A stretch of 64,000 nucleotides of DNA, from assembly GCF_035046505.1 (NCBI RefSeq), contig NC_089822.1, forward strand, positions 124,926,807-124,990,806, read 5' to 3'. Below, one piece after another: positions 48,421 through 60,145 of the stretch. The notes below the pieces were generated by a model that was given only the letters and a program-made list of their open reading frames with translations, ran no database searches and was not told where the DNA came from. A program made the translations under genes and the position numbers. Position 1 is the first letter of the stretch. Each line of letters begins with the position of its first letter. This DNA is from Tiliqua scincoides (lineage: Eukaryota; Chordata; Lepidosauria; Squamata; Scincidae).

Positions 48421-49063
48421 TGAGCGTGGAGAGCAGCGCTGGGACAGAGTGTATGCAAAACGGCTGTGGGTAGGAGGGAGAAATAGAGAATTCTGTTCAC
48501 AGGCTGACAGCAAGAGGCAAGGAGGCCTGCGTGACTCAGGGCAAAGCAAGAAACGGAGAAGGCTGGAGTGGATTTTAAACAAGAACATTCTACTCCCAGA
48601 AACCAGGAAGCTTCAGCTACAGCCCCTCTCCTCTCCATCAGAATGTGCCCCCTTAATGGGGACAGGTGGTGATAGGAAATGCCATAATTTGAGCCTCCCA
48701 AGCTTCATGGTTTCAAGTCTCATTGGAAGGGGATCTCCAGCAACTTGAATGGACAGTTTACTATATCTTCCCTTGGACCAATAGGAGACAGCCTCGGTGC
48801 CGGACAACCAGCTTAAAGTTAGAGAAGGGGGAAAGACAGTGGCTCCTAGGGTAGGATTGGTGGCAAGGAGAGAAGGAAGCCCACATCAGGAGGCAGTATG
48901 CTTCTAAGGAGTCCTCCAAGGGAGCACAAGGGAAGCACTTCAACCACACAGATGGACGTGAAAATGACTATAGTCAAACGTGAAAAACCAAAGTGATGCA
49001 CAAGCATTCTCCCATGAGTTTTCAAATGGACCACAAGAATTAAGATCTGCTCATCCGTTTGCA

Positions 49064-49260
49064 TCGCACACCTGCTCCAAGCAGCTCAGGGCAGCATGCA
49101 TGGGGGCTGCCCCATTTTCATCTTCTTCAGAACAGTCCTAGGGTAAGACATCACAACTGGCTCAGGGTCACCCAGTTACGTTTCTGGCTAAGCAGGGCCT
49201 AGGAAAAAAGCCACCCCTTGTCCCAACTGGCAGCTTGAAGTGCAATGCTTACTCTTTGAA
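49064..49260 (-). mobile_element. Sauria SINE fragment, diverged
   Basis: AAGCAGCTCAGGGCAGCATG, GCCCCATTTTCATCTTCTTC and GGCTCAGGGTCACCCAGTTA resemble the complement of the Sauria SINE body. The tail is worn away. Confidence 0.5.
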
Positions 49261-49264
49261 GAGT

Positions 49265-50550
49265 GGCAGTGGACCCACTCTGGAAGTCTTACCCCCAACG
49301 CGCAAAGTCTCTATTGGTACTCAGTGGTGAGAAATGCACTCTGTACCCACTCAGGGGCATTTTCATCAGCATTTCAATGCATACGTTTCAGGTCTGAGTG
49401 CTAGAAGTAGCATCCATGCCAAGTCTGAGCCCTGGCACAAATTAACCTCTGCTTCATGTCGGTTCACAGTAATGACAGCCCACAACACCACTATTCATGG
49501 GGTGGAAAGGAGGAAGAGAAGTGGCTTGGCCATGAAGTTCATTGGTCAACCCCAAATCATTCTACCTCACATGACTGTGGCAAGGATAAACAACGAGATA
49601 AAAAGTTATAGCAAAACAGTGTTGCAAAAGTTAAAACTAATCAATGGACAGGACGAAAGAAAGAGACTGTAGTTGCTGAACTGAGTCTTGATCTGCCTAC
49701 GCTGAGGCCAAGTCTTCATCAACTGCCTTTGCAGTCACACCTCCCCAACTAGTGCACCTGTATGATCGACACAGGATTGCAAACATGCTTGCTACATTCA
49801 ACCCTTTTGTGTTTTTTGGAGTTCACCTAAAACATCTGGAAAAACTGTGTGTGAAATATCTCTGAATGTAACTATGGGGTGGAGGGCCAATCACTTGGCT
49901 AGCAAAGCTAGCTCTTGTATCAGACCTAGGCGGATATTTACAAGTGGTTGCATGTGCCCTAAGAATGCCAAGGACATGGGCAATGATGGAGTTGGGGCTT
50001 CTCCTATCCTGGCCTCTTCAGCCACTTATCCCTCACTTGTGGTTGCAATCAAGGTTCCAGTTGTCCCCATAGCAGGAAGGAGAGAATAGAGAGGGAACTG
50101 GGAGAGGAATGGGAGACAGAGGAAGCTGTACTTGCATGGTCTCCCACTCTGTTTATTATTCTATGCTTCTATCCCATCAGATTGGTTTAAACTGCAACTA
50201 TATGGCTTCAAGGATATATGGCGCCTATCTGCTTTGCAGCCTGTGAACCCTACAGCGAGGGCTGGGATTAAGGAAGCCCATGGAAGTTTCTGTGTGTAAG
50301 AAATCCTACAGATTCAACCACAGCCCCACAACTAATGGCCTGTTCAATAGCATCTGGACAAGTTTGGAAGATAGGTTAAGAAGGTTTGGGGTGCCATCTA
50401 GTGGCCAGAAGATGGAACACTTCACCTGCGCCTCTGATCCCAAAGGAGACTGTTCAAGAGATAGTCACGCTCTCTTTCCCATGATACAACTCCCATTACC
50501 AGACCCCAAAAGGTTCCCTTGGCCCAGTGGAATCTGACATGGCAGTGTGT
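49265..50550. other. gene-free stretch
   Basis: Unique sequence. ORFs of 60-112 codons here lack domains and overlap on both strands. Confidence 0.4.
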
Positions 50551-50552
50551 AT

Positions 50553-50640
50553 CATCAGTCAGTCAGTAAGACCTTTATTGGCATAAAAGTGTTATCATCA
50601 TAACCATTAATGACCAGCTCCAGAGGTATCAAAGCAAATA
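50553..50640 (-). mobile_element. LINE tail fragment with (CAGT)n
   Basis: ATCAGTCAGTCAGTAAGACC then TTTATTGGCATAAAAGTGTT is a tail of the form ...CAATAAAGGTC(TTACTGAC)n on the complement. The clade is not determined. Confidence 0.45.
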
Positions 50641-50974
50641 AGGGGTGTGAGACTTCACTGTCAAGGTTTCATCCCATTGAGAAAGTCTATGGAAGCTGAA
50701 GAAAAACCTTCAGATCAAAGCACCACATGGGTCTTCCTTTCTTCCTTAAGTCCCAGCTTGCTATGGGGTAAACTAGAGGGCAGTGCAGTGCTCTGCTACC
50801 GTCTACAAGCAAGATGTGGGATTATTTTTCAGGAAGCATTTGGCTTGCTGTGAGGGGAGTTGCTTGGCAGAGAGGACTCTTGGAAGTGCGGTGTCTCTCA
50901 CACACACACCCAGAGACAGAGAGAGCAAAATAAAGCAAGAGAAGCAACTGGTCATGGCCCCTTAGGCAGATAGA

Positions 50975-51955
50975 CAGGGATGGGTGAGTCAAGCAAGGCT
51001 TGACTTGAGTCATGAGTCTCTGCCCCCCATGACTTGAGTCAAAAAACAAATCCTAATGGGTGAACTTTCCAAGTTGCCCAGAGCATTTTAGTGACTCAAA
51101 AAGACTCGAGTCACAAGTTGTTCCCTTTAAAGTGCCAGACACACTTTTGCAGAAAAAAAATGGAACTGCTGCGGGGGGGGGGGTGTTTGCGTTCTCTTTA
51201 GCCACTCCCCTGTTGTCCCTGTCCCATCTGTAAACCAGGTAGGAAGGGTGGGACAGACTGTGTGAGAGCAGGGACAGAAGCAGCAAGAGGGAGGAGGGTC
51301 ATGTGCGACAGCTGGGAGGCTTACCAGTGCAACCTGATCCTTTGCAGCTCTGTTCAGAAGTACTCCCATTTGCACCGGTCATTCAATAAGCCTTCCAAGT
51401 AACAACGGAGCTCACAGGAGCCATGTGTTTGGAAAGCATGATCACTACAAACTGCCTCCCCCTGGCTTGCCCTCCACCTTTCCCCACCTCCCTGGTTCTC
51501 CAGCCAATTCTATGGCAAGAAGCCCCTTGGACTCCTCCTTCTGCCCTACCTCATCCAAAGAAAGAAATTAGACCACTCATCCTTTGTCCATGGTCATTGG
51601 TCCCTGGAAAAGAGAGCAGCTCCCACCTCCCGCCCCCATCTCCTGTTTTAAGCAAAAGCCAAACATTAACCCTTCCCTGCCTCCTGGCTGGAACTTCCCT
51701 GCTGCTTGCCCGGTCTGAATGATGGTCCCACGAGGTCTTTCATGTCACAAAAAAATAAGCAAGCACACCCAGACACAGACAGACTCTGCATGCATGGGAC
51801 CGAGTGCCAGTGGATGTGAGGGGCTTGAGTTAGTGGCTTCAGACTCGAATCAATGCCCATGCCATTGACGCAGATGACTCAAGTCTGCAGAAGTCAGCAA
51901 AAACATGTTTTTGCTGCTTGGACTCGAGTCACCTGACTCGAGTTCTCCTCCCTTG
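50975..51955. mobile_element. hAT-type element with subterminal ACTCGAGTC motifs
   Basis: The ends CAGGGATGGGTGAGTC and CAAGGGAGGAGAACTC (complement of the right end) are related inverted repeats. An 8-bp duplication CAGATAGA lies at 50967-50974 and 51956-51963. Several palindrome-like GACTCGAGTC / GACTTGAGTC motifs crowd both ends (51008-51115 and 51825-51945), the layout of transposase-binding subterminal repeats. No transposase ORF remains. Confidence 0.85.
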
Positions 51956-52239
51956 CAGATAGACATAAGCCAGGAAAGGAAGCTAGTGGGAAGTCTGCCT
52001 AAAGCAGACCAGAGCAACCTGGAAGCCTTCTTCATTGCCAAGCAGAGCTCCAAAGCCCCACACCTCATTCCTAAGCAATCACTGCAGCCTTTTCAACATT
52101 GAGTAAAATCCAACCTGTCACTGTCACCTCTTTCTTTAGGACTGTGCTTTGTTGCCTTAATTTTTAAGGTGGGGTGGTCCATGATTCAAAAAACGATTCA
52201 AAGCATTTAATAGGGTGATCATACAAAACCAGGGCATTA

Positions 52240-52605
52240 CTTTTAATAATAATAATAACAACAACTTTATTTTTATCCCGCCTTTCTCCCCAAAGGGACT
52301 CAAGGCGGCTTACAACATATAAAAACATAATTAAAAACAAATAAAAACATATTAATACATCATAAAAAACAGCAGTCAGAGTAAAAAATAGGTAAAAAGA
52401 GCATAGAGCAGCAGCAAGTCATAAAAGAATCAGGCCTGTAAAAAATATTAAAAGATGTTAAAAAGATGTTAAAAGGCCGAGAACTCAGAAGGCCTGTTTA
52501 AACAGAAGGGTCTTCAGGCCTCGCCGAAAGGTCTCAAGAGAGGGAGCCAATCTTAAGTCAGGGGGAAGGGAGTTCCATAGCGTTGGTGCCACTACTGAGA
52601 AGGCC
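52240..52605 (-). mobile_element. L2-type LINE 3' end
   Basis: Same family as 20157-20492: (AAT)n tail, TTTATTTTTATCCCGCCTTT, GGGACTCAAGGCGGCTTACA, GGTCTTCAGGCCTCGCCGAA. It has an extra AAAAGATGTT unit near 52450. Confidence 0.8.
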
Positions 52606-53360
52606 CTATTTACTGGACACGCCAACTGAATTCAAGTGATGAAGCTTTCCTTCATCATGGAGGTATAGGGATTTAGAAGCCTTTGCATGTTAAGTTTCTC
52701 TGGTTGTGAAAAGCTGATAAGGGTGCAGTCACCCTCACCTCGAAGCCTGTGTTCATTTCTGGACCTCACCAGTCCCATAAGTTATTGGCAAAACTAGAAA
52801 TAATGTGCTGCCCAATTCATATGATGAAAGCCTGGGAGATAAAAGCTGAAACAGTGTATAACCCCAGAGAGAAAAAGAATGAAGGGAGGGGATATGATGA
52901 TAGTACTGAAATATTTACAGAGATATAGATACCAGAGGGAAGAGAGAGAGAGCAATTGTTGGCTGTATAGGGCAAAAAGCCATCTGGATGGCAGGACAAG
53001 AGACTTAAGATCAATATTAGGAAAAAAAATTGCTGACTATAAGCACAGTTCAGAAACTAAATAAGGCTGCCTAGGGAGGGTGTGGATCCTCCTTCCTCCT
53101 CATGAGACTCCCTAGAAAAAAATCTGGGAAATAATTTGCTGGTTGTAAGATATTATTCAGCCCAGCCTCACAGAGGCTTCGACTCGATGAAATCATTGGT
53201 TCTTTTTCCCAGTCATTCTATCCACACCCACCCACCACCAACTCACAAAGCCACCAATTTGGGGACCCCTCCTTTAATACAGTCTCTGTGACTAGGGTCA
53301 GTCTAGTTATAGGCAACCTAAAACGGTATTTGAGAAATAACACCACCATAATGTGAAATT

Positions 53361-53835
53361 TCCCCTGGGGGCTGGGGATAAGAATAGGCCCTCAGTTTGG
53401 CTGTACTTGTCATAAGAGGCGACTAAACAGCCACCGGGTAGATGGGACTCTTTGGCCTGGGAAGGCAGCTCATCTGAGAGAAGGAAAACTCTGATCCCAA
53501 ACCTCCACTGCCTTGTGGCTACATCCAGTTATGGAAAAGGCTCCAGGAGTCAACATCGAGGCAAAATCCGGAGCCGGAGTCCCTGAGGCAGTTCATGGCT
53601 GAACACAGTCACGTTCTGGCAACTCCTGCGACGCCGCTAGAACCAACTGTATTGGCTTCTGCCTTTCCATTGGATCATTTCAGCGACGTGGAGAGGGGGG
53701 ATTGCTGCATGGGTAACAGCCTACCCTCCATACCTACTTTACCCAGGCTTCACACACTGGAGAGGACACTCTGTTCCAGGACCACCATTCAGAGCGTGAC
53801 ACCGTGGTCTTCCGAGACTGAAGGATGCCAACTAG
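53361..53835 (+). mobile_element. 5'-truncated LINE copy sharing the 5S-SINE 3' tail
   Basis: This 475-bp segment is flanked by a perfect 12-bp direct repeat, TAATGTGAAATT, at 53349-53360 and 53836-53847. It shares a long block (for example TAGATGGGACTC, GGAAGGCAGCTCATCT, AACTCTGATCCCAAACCTC, TGGATGTAGCC in complement) with the copy at 46583-46961. Its last bases, TCTTCCGAGACTGAAGGATG, match the terminal tail of the 5S-SINEs (TCTTTCGAGACTGAAGGTTG). No reverse transcriptase remains. The clade is not determined here; 5S-derived SINEs elsewhere are linked to CR1-like LINEs. Confidence 0.75.
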
Positions 53836-54309
53836 TAATGTGAAATTGGGCTTATATTCTGCTCAATTAATGAAGCAACACCGCCATGTACCTATTAAAG
53901 TGGTTGCAGAATGTCTGTGGATCGTCCTGAGTGTTTCTGACTGCGTTTCTAAGCCCTTGACTCCCTGGGAGCTTTGTTGCTTTCACTGGCTGTAGAGTCT
54001 TTCGAGCTTGCTCAGAATCTGCTAAGAAAAATGCATGGAGCCCTATGGACAGAGAAACTGAGCCACAGTTTGCGTTTACTTGTGAACAGGCGGCCATGCC
54101 TTGGTCCATCGGAAAGGGCAGGCCAAGAGGAATGTACCACCACCAGAATGGTCCCAATCCAATGAACGCAGGCCTCAAAAACACTCAAGAAGTAAGTCCC
54201 TCCCTCCAAGCTGATAAATGTATTGAACCCAATGGAAAGCAAAACTGAGCTATATGTTTGCATTTACTCAGGCGTAAGCAAATGTTTAATGGTTCTTTGC
54301 CATGTTGGG

Positions 54310-54335
54310 GTGTGTGTGTGTGTGTGTGTGTGTGT
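54310..54335. repeat. (GT)n microsatellite
   Basis: About thirteen GT units in a row. Confidence 0.95.
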
Positions 54336-54562
54336 TTTCCCCGCACTTTAAAACCAGTTTGTTTCCATAGCAATTCAGTGCTATGTTCAATTCTGCTGGG
54401 TTCAAGTTGATATCTTCTCAATGCTTTAATTTGGCAATGTCTTTGTTTGTTTGTGTTTAGCACCATTGGGTTCACTGTGGATGTTCATACAAGTAGCATG
54501 CAAATCTTAAACAGCTCCTGTACGTTTAATTCATTAGTTGACTATATACCTGTGTGCGTGTG

Positions 54563-54615
54563 ATGTGTTTTATGTTTTATTCCTATGGCTATACAGCCAC
54601 AGGCATAAAACACAT
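54563..54615. repeat. short two-level hairpin
   Basis: A 12-bp perfect inverted repeat, ATGTGTTTTATG at 54563-54574 and CATAAAACACAT at 54604-54615, encloses a smaller one, TGGCT...AGCCA, near 54586-54599. No target duplication was found. Confidence 0.7.
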
Positions 54616-55469
54616 ATGTACCACCTATACAATGGTGATTATGCTAGATAAAATGCTTTAAAATTGACTAAAATATTAATTTGGAATAAAAACACATAAC
54701 ACCGCTTTTAGCCCTTTTTAAAAAAAGGATAACACCGCCATCCATGTAAAAATTAAATTGTTTTAGACTGTCTCTATCTATAACTTAAGTTCTCAAACAG
54801 CAGTGTTCAGCCACCTTCTAGGTGACACATACAACTACCTGCCCAGAAGGTGTGTTCTGTCCCATTTCTGGCTGGGTCACCTAGATCCCTCCAACAGATT
54901 GCTGTCATTACCAGCCCGCACAGCTTATAACGCACCATGCCTAACACTGTTTCCAGAGAGAAAATAGTGGGCCCACCCCAGGGCCACGATAAACCTCCCC
55001 ACAGGCAGCAAACACACAAAGAAGAAGCGATTTCAAGCATCCACCAAGCCACAACCTCTGGCTGCCTTTGGTACGGCAAGTCACAAGTCACAGCCTTCAT
55101 GGCTACATTCCATTACTGTCAAATCTCACACCCAGTTACTTCAAACAAAGCCTCAGATGCCACCTCCCCGCTAACTGCAATAATTGAGGGTCGGAGGAGT
55201 GAGGAAAAAGGAAGTAGTGGAAGGACAATTTGTAAAGAATGCTGGGAAAGGTAGGATTTGCTCAAAACTGCTACACAAATGACAATTACGATTACACTGG
55301 CTTTCCAGGCTATGGACATCTACGAATGGCTGTGTTGGCGCTTTCGTGCAGGTTCTGAATGACCTTCAGTGGTGCTTTCACACAGGCATAGTAGCACTGG
55401 GTGGGCAAGAACTGGATGTTTTGACTTTACAGATACCTGGAACCTAACCTTATTTAAGTAGGGGACTAA

Positions 55470-55648
55470 GGGCCCAATCCTATCTAATTTTCCAGCACTG
55501 GTGCAATTGCAATGCAGCCCCAAGGTAAAGGAACAATTGTTCCCATACCTTAAGGAGGCCTCTATGACTGCTGCCCCACCACAAGGTGCAGTGCATGCCC
55601 CATTGGCACAGCTGCAGTGGCACTGGAAAATTGGGTAGGATTGGGCCC
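55470..55648. mobile_element. Harbinger-like MITE
   Basis: Ends GGGCCCAATCCTATCTAATT and GGTAGGATTGGGCCC. The flanks are TAA at 55467-55469 and TTA at 55649-55651, so the 3-bp duplication has one mismatch. Opposite-strand ORFs that run across it (55320-55781) are chance. Confidence 0.8.
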
Positions 55649-55654
55649 TTAGTG

Positions 55655-58600
55655 CAGGAGACTTGTTAATTTTCTGAATAGGATCTTTTTTTAACCGCTT
55701 CACATACCCAGAACTGCTCGGTCTTCGCCACTCTGCTTCACCAGCTGACAATGAAAGGATAAGCACTAAGTACGGTGCCATTCAGTTCTGCCCCAGGACG
55801 TTTCTGCCCACGGAGGTGCCCTGGATTTTTGTCCCCTAGCCCAACCCAGTGCCAGATTAACCTAGTAGCCAAAGTAGCATGGGTCACGGGTCTTTTTGCA
55901 CAGCAGTGTATGTTCTGTTGCTCTGCATGTGTGTTTTAAAGACAGAGGCAAAGGGATCATAGAGTTTTTGCAGGCGTTTCCAACCTACACCACACAGTCA
56001 TGCTTTGTTCAAACCCTATTCGCTCATTCAATCGAACCACAGGAGAGCAGCTCCATCCGGGAAGACAGGCTGGTGGCTTTGTGGAATGTCCCTTCTGGAT
56101 CTCACAGACTTCCAGGAGAGAACGAAATCTTCAAGGACAGCAGATCACTTCCAGAGTCTCAGTACTTGTGATCCCTGGATTCAAGGGCAGTGGCGCCATT
56201 GGGAGTTGAACCAGGGCCAGATTAAACTAACGCAAGACCTGTAGCAGATGTCTCTGGAGGTGCCTCAAACTCTTCCACTGTCATAATATGCTTCCTGGAT
56301 TTTTATTTTAAAAGTTTCATACTACAATATGCTACAGTAGCAGGGGTGGGGCAAAGAACTGAAAGCAGAGGAGGCTGAGCTCCAAAAGTTATTCTACTAC
56401 AAACCCAGTTGCCAAGTCCTGAAGGGTACTAGTGCCCTCTAGAGGTAGAAGATCATATAACTGCATCTTCTACTTAACAGCTGTCACTGCTAGAAATCCC
56501 CCCCCCCCCACTATCCTCTTGCTTGACCCTAGCAGCAATTCAGACACCACTAGCAGACAGGCTGCACCTGTCCGCTCAGCATCAAAAAGCTCAGCCCCTC
56601 CTCCTTCCCCATGAATTTTCCAGTGACGTAAACTATGGAAATCAACACATTCAACTGCACCTGTCTCTGCGGCTCCCATACATGGCCACCAGCAGGCAGA
56701 GCTCCAGTTCCCAGCCATGCTCTCTGGTTTCACATTCCAGTCAGGGACGTGGCTCTGGCATCTCTGTTTCCACTAGGCAAGAAAGAGCAGGAGCAGGGAT
56801 TTTCTGAAAATAGATCTAGTGGTCGAGGGAGAGGTCAAAGTTTCGGTATTGTACCAGCCAGCCAGCCGCATGCTAGAACCCAGTTTTCCAGACCACTGCA
56901 TCATCTGGAAAATGCTCTGCCCTGTGGAAGTGTGCAATTGCCAGACTTCCAAATAGCAACTTCATTACTCCGTTGGATGTTGTGCCTTGCAATGCAAATT
57001 TTTTCTCCAGGATTGTCCAAATTCTGTGACAACCTGAACCAGTTAAAGAAAGCTGCATTTTGTTTCCTGTTTTTAAGATCGCTTATTCCGCCAGAATAAT
57101 AACTCTGCCTTAATATTATATTCCCATTATAAAATAATATGTGCATGGAAGTCCCATGCCTGGATAATTGGAATTCATGCCCACTTGAAATTCCACCAGA
57201 TCTGTTTACAGGTTTGTCTCCTGTGGTTTAAAGGTTAAAAGCCTGCGTTCAAAAATACCACGCACAAACCTTGAGATCCTCAGGATGCTAAACTTGGCAC
57301 CAGACACCAAATTTCCACCTGGGCAGTGTGAACTCTCTCTTGCACCCACGTGATACATGCCCTCACTCTTGTCACTGAGAAGCACAGGTCCCTGGACAGA
57401 TGTTCAAAACGTGTTCATGTCCAAAACAGTGGTTTATCATCACTTCCTATCACCATATTGTAAATGAGACAAGAGGCAGGTAGGGTGATGGAGACATTGG
57501 ATTATGCTTGTATTAGACAAAAAAAAAATGCTCAACTTGTATTGCCTTAGTCAAACTACCTCCATCTTCACTGACAGTTCCCATATCACAAAACCCACTC
57601 ACGGTTGCAGTACAGAGGAATTCCAGATAGTCAACTGAAGATATATATTCAAAGACATTTTGCATCCACGTGTACACTTTTTCTTTCCACAAAACATTTC
57701 ATTTAGCCAGATTGCAGGAAGTGTTTCCATAGCTCACATAACCTAACAATTCTAAATTAATCCTACTAATGCCTCCTTGCCTACACACGACTCAGACCTA
57801 ACCTCTTTGGGTAAAGTTGAAATCTAACCCATGCACAGTCAGGGCTGATAAATCACAATGAGTTCACAATGCTTGAAGAGACCAAAGCTAACACGAATTC
57901 ATTTTAGATAAGAGGCCAAGTACTTAGCAACAGAAAAGTCCCCCTTTGTTCTCCCTTCTGTCCCATTCCCCCCCATACCTAAATGATACAGAAAAATGCT
58001 TGTGTTGTGTACAAAAAAAGCAAATTGCATTCAAGGCCTGACAGTGTACTGGCATCTTCCTGAAACTGACTCAATATTCTTGATAGCTACATAATCCTTG
58101 TTCTTTAGCTTTTAACATGCAACCTTTGACAATCATTAACTAGCATGACATTTTGGGTTTATTTTCTTTTTCTGATTTATTTATTTCTTCTCTTTTTCCT
58201 AAATAAGCCCTTTTCCTTTTTGAGTCATACTTTGAGTTTTGCCTTGGGGATTTAGGACTTCAGACTAGACTCTGGCGCTTGGTTCTATACTACTTAGATA
58301 CTTGTGAAGAGCAGGCAATCATGCCAGAAAGTCTCAATTTTAACTAAGAAAGTTGGACTTCACCAGTTCATCTCAACAGGTCTACTTAAGAAACCTAGAG
58401 TTATAAGGAAGCAGCAGCAAAATCCTGAGTTCAAGTGCAGAGAGAAAGCTGGTAAGCAACTCATGGACTTGCACATTAAGAGTCACACCAGGAGTCCGCC
58501 TGGGAGTGCAAATAGCATTGGCTCAGCTAGACTAGTCCCTGGCCCTGCAACAGATAAATCACCCAGTACTGTACTGTATGAAAGCAGCATGGAGTGTGAG

Positions 58601-59600
58601 GTGGGGTGCAAGAAATATTTCTGAAAAGACCACCTGACCAACTAATTAGAATGTTGTGGAAGTGTCAGCATCCTCTAAAGAGGCACTGGGGTGCCATGCA
58701 CCAATATAGGGGATGAACAAGGCAATCCTACATTTTCCTTTGTTCACGTCCCCTACCTCATGTCAACAAAGAAAGTTATGACATGTCAGTTGTGTGCACA
58801 GAAGTGTATGAATGTTGCCAAAAAAAAGGCATTCATCTACTACATCAGGTTTCCCTCATAATGGACGATCACCAAAAGAGGACGACTGGAAAAGAATCCA
58901 ACTCACAACATTAGGAGGAAGAGAATAATAGTGAGAGGTACTTCAACATAAGAGGAGCTTGACTGCTCCTCAACCTTTCATGCAATCAGGCCATCTCACT
59001 GGAACACCAATCCGGCTGCTTTGTCAAGGTAGGTAGGTTGTTGGGGGTTGAGATATAACATATATTGGCAAAACATAACAAAATCTAAGCAGTCCAAGCA
59101 ACACCGGGAGCCAGGCCTGCCCCCCGCCCGCAAAGGGATAGCCATTGGTCTCTGAGTAAACACAGGCACACAAGCTTAGTGCTACCTGCAGAAGGCAGCA
59201 GCAAAATGCCAAGTCTACCAGTCAAGGTGAATAATGAGTCCATCCACTTCCTTTGCAGACAGGAAGCAGAACAGTTTTGGCAATGTCCCAGGACCTCCAC
59301 GGCTACCATCATCAAGGGACAGCAACTAAATCCATTTTGGGATCCGCCATCACCAAACCACAGAGTTCAAGAGCACAGAGGAGCAATGAGGCTCCTGAGG
59401 TGACAGAATTATGCACTCTTTGCCTTGAATCCTAGCTCAGAAATACAGGCAGTAGGATATTTTCACTTGGGGCCACATGCACTTGCAGAGCCCAACTCCA
59501 TTGCAGAGAGTCGTTGGCGGTTCAGAATCTCTCTCCAAGGAAACAACCTGGCCCTTTCCGGCCCTGGCTATGAAACCATTGGAAATGCCAGGGTTGGTGC
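55655..59600. other. sequence downstream of STAC3 stop, partly its 3' UTR
   Basis: The part next to 59601 must include the STAC3 3' UTR, possibly down to the AATAAA signals near 58160-58185. Beyond that no exon was recognised. A homologue of NDUFA4L2, which lies next to STAC3 in human, was looked for by motif and not found. Confidence 0.4.
58158..58185 (-). promoter_or_regulatory. candidate STAC3 polyadenylation signals
   Basis: Reading the minus strand downstream of the stop at 59601, the first clear AATAAA hexamers are an overlapping pair at 58176-58185 and one at 58158-58163. This would give a 3' UTR of about 1.4 kb. No cleavage-site evidence is available and a weaker variant signal nearer the stop could be used instead. 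Confidence 0.25.
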
Positions 59601-59699
59601 TCAAATCTCTTGCAGGAAGTCAGCCGGAAAGAGCCCCACTTTGCGACCAGTGTAGACTTTCACGTACCCATTCAGTTCCTCACCTTTCTGCACCACAAT
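59601..59699 (-). CDS. stac3: STAC3 last coding exon (end of second SH3 domain)
   Basis: The minus strand reads 33 codons, [20 protein letters not shown] followed by [12 protein letters not shown] and a TGA stop at 59603-59601. This matches the known C-terminus of vertebrate STAC3 ([20 protein letters not shown], then VGLFPTDFLEEI in human, recalled from memory), not STAC or STAC2, whose ends read ICVG or ICVS and finish in LTEI or LENI. The exon is preceded by a CTACTGTAG acceptor at 59700-59708 and is in phase 0 with the upstream exon. It completes the second SH3 domain with the GLFPxDFL signature of the last beta strands. STAC3 is a cytosolic adaptor at skeletal-muscle triads that supports CaV1.1 trafficking and voltage-induced calcium release. 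The 3' UTR must run to lower coordinates; candidate AATAAA signals on this strand are at 58158-58163 and 58176-58185. Confidence 0.95.
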   Translation of the reverse strand: MVVQKGEELNGYVKVYTGRKVGLFPADFLQEI

Positions 59700-59789
59700 C
59701 TACAGTAGAGTGAAGAAGAATACAAAATTGGGTGAAAATGAAAGCCAGTGGAGGACAACACATGGACATCACATTTATATCATGTATTT

Positions 59790-59865
59790 ACATAAGGAAA
59801 GCCCAATTGACCAGGTCACAGACCCATCTAGCCCAGCATTCGCTTTCCCACTGTGGCCCACACAT
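59790..59865 (-). mobile_element. CR1-like fragment in STAC3 last intron
   Basis: ACATAAGGAAAGCCCAATTG, CAGACCCATCTAGCCCAGCA and TTTCCCACTGTGGCCCACAC match the terminal part of the same CR1 type as 35660-36130. Confidence 0.6.
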
Positions 59866-60145
59866 GGAACGGGCCACGTCTGAATGTGTGTAAAATGTGG
59901 ACTGAAAAGAAAAACTGACCATTCTATTGATAGATGTATATCATAGTCAATGTATCTTTTTCATTCTATGTAAAGCCCTGGAAACTGCAAAACTGAGAAA
60001 CTCACAAGTTTGGTTGCGTTGGTAAGCTTCCTTGCACTGTCCTGTTTTCTGGCTAACAAGACGAACAAGAGTGGAAGCATCTCTCTCAAATCCAGAAGCT
60101 TTTAAGTTGCATTAATATGTTAGACATTTTGAATCAGATATGGCA

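Noticed and set aside
48192-48701. 169-codon minus-strand ORF
   Set aside because: No domain, no splice context; it overlaps ORFs on the other strand and a candidate regulatory block.
55320-55781. 153-codon minus-strand ORF
   Set aside because: Its middle is the MITE at 55470-55648; similar peptides appear wherever that MITE occurs.
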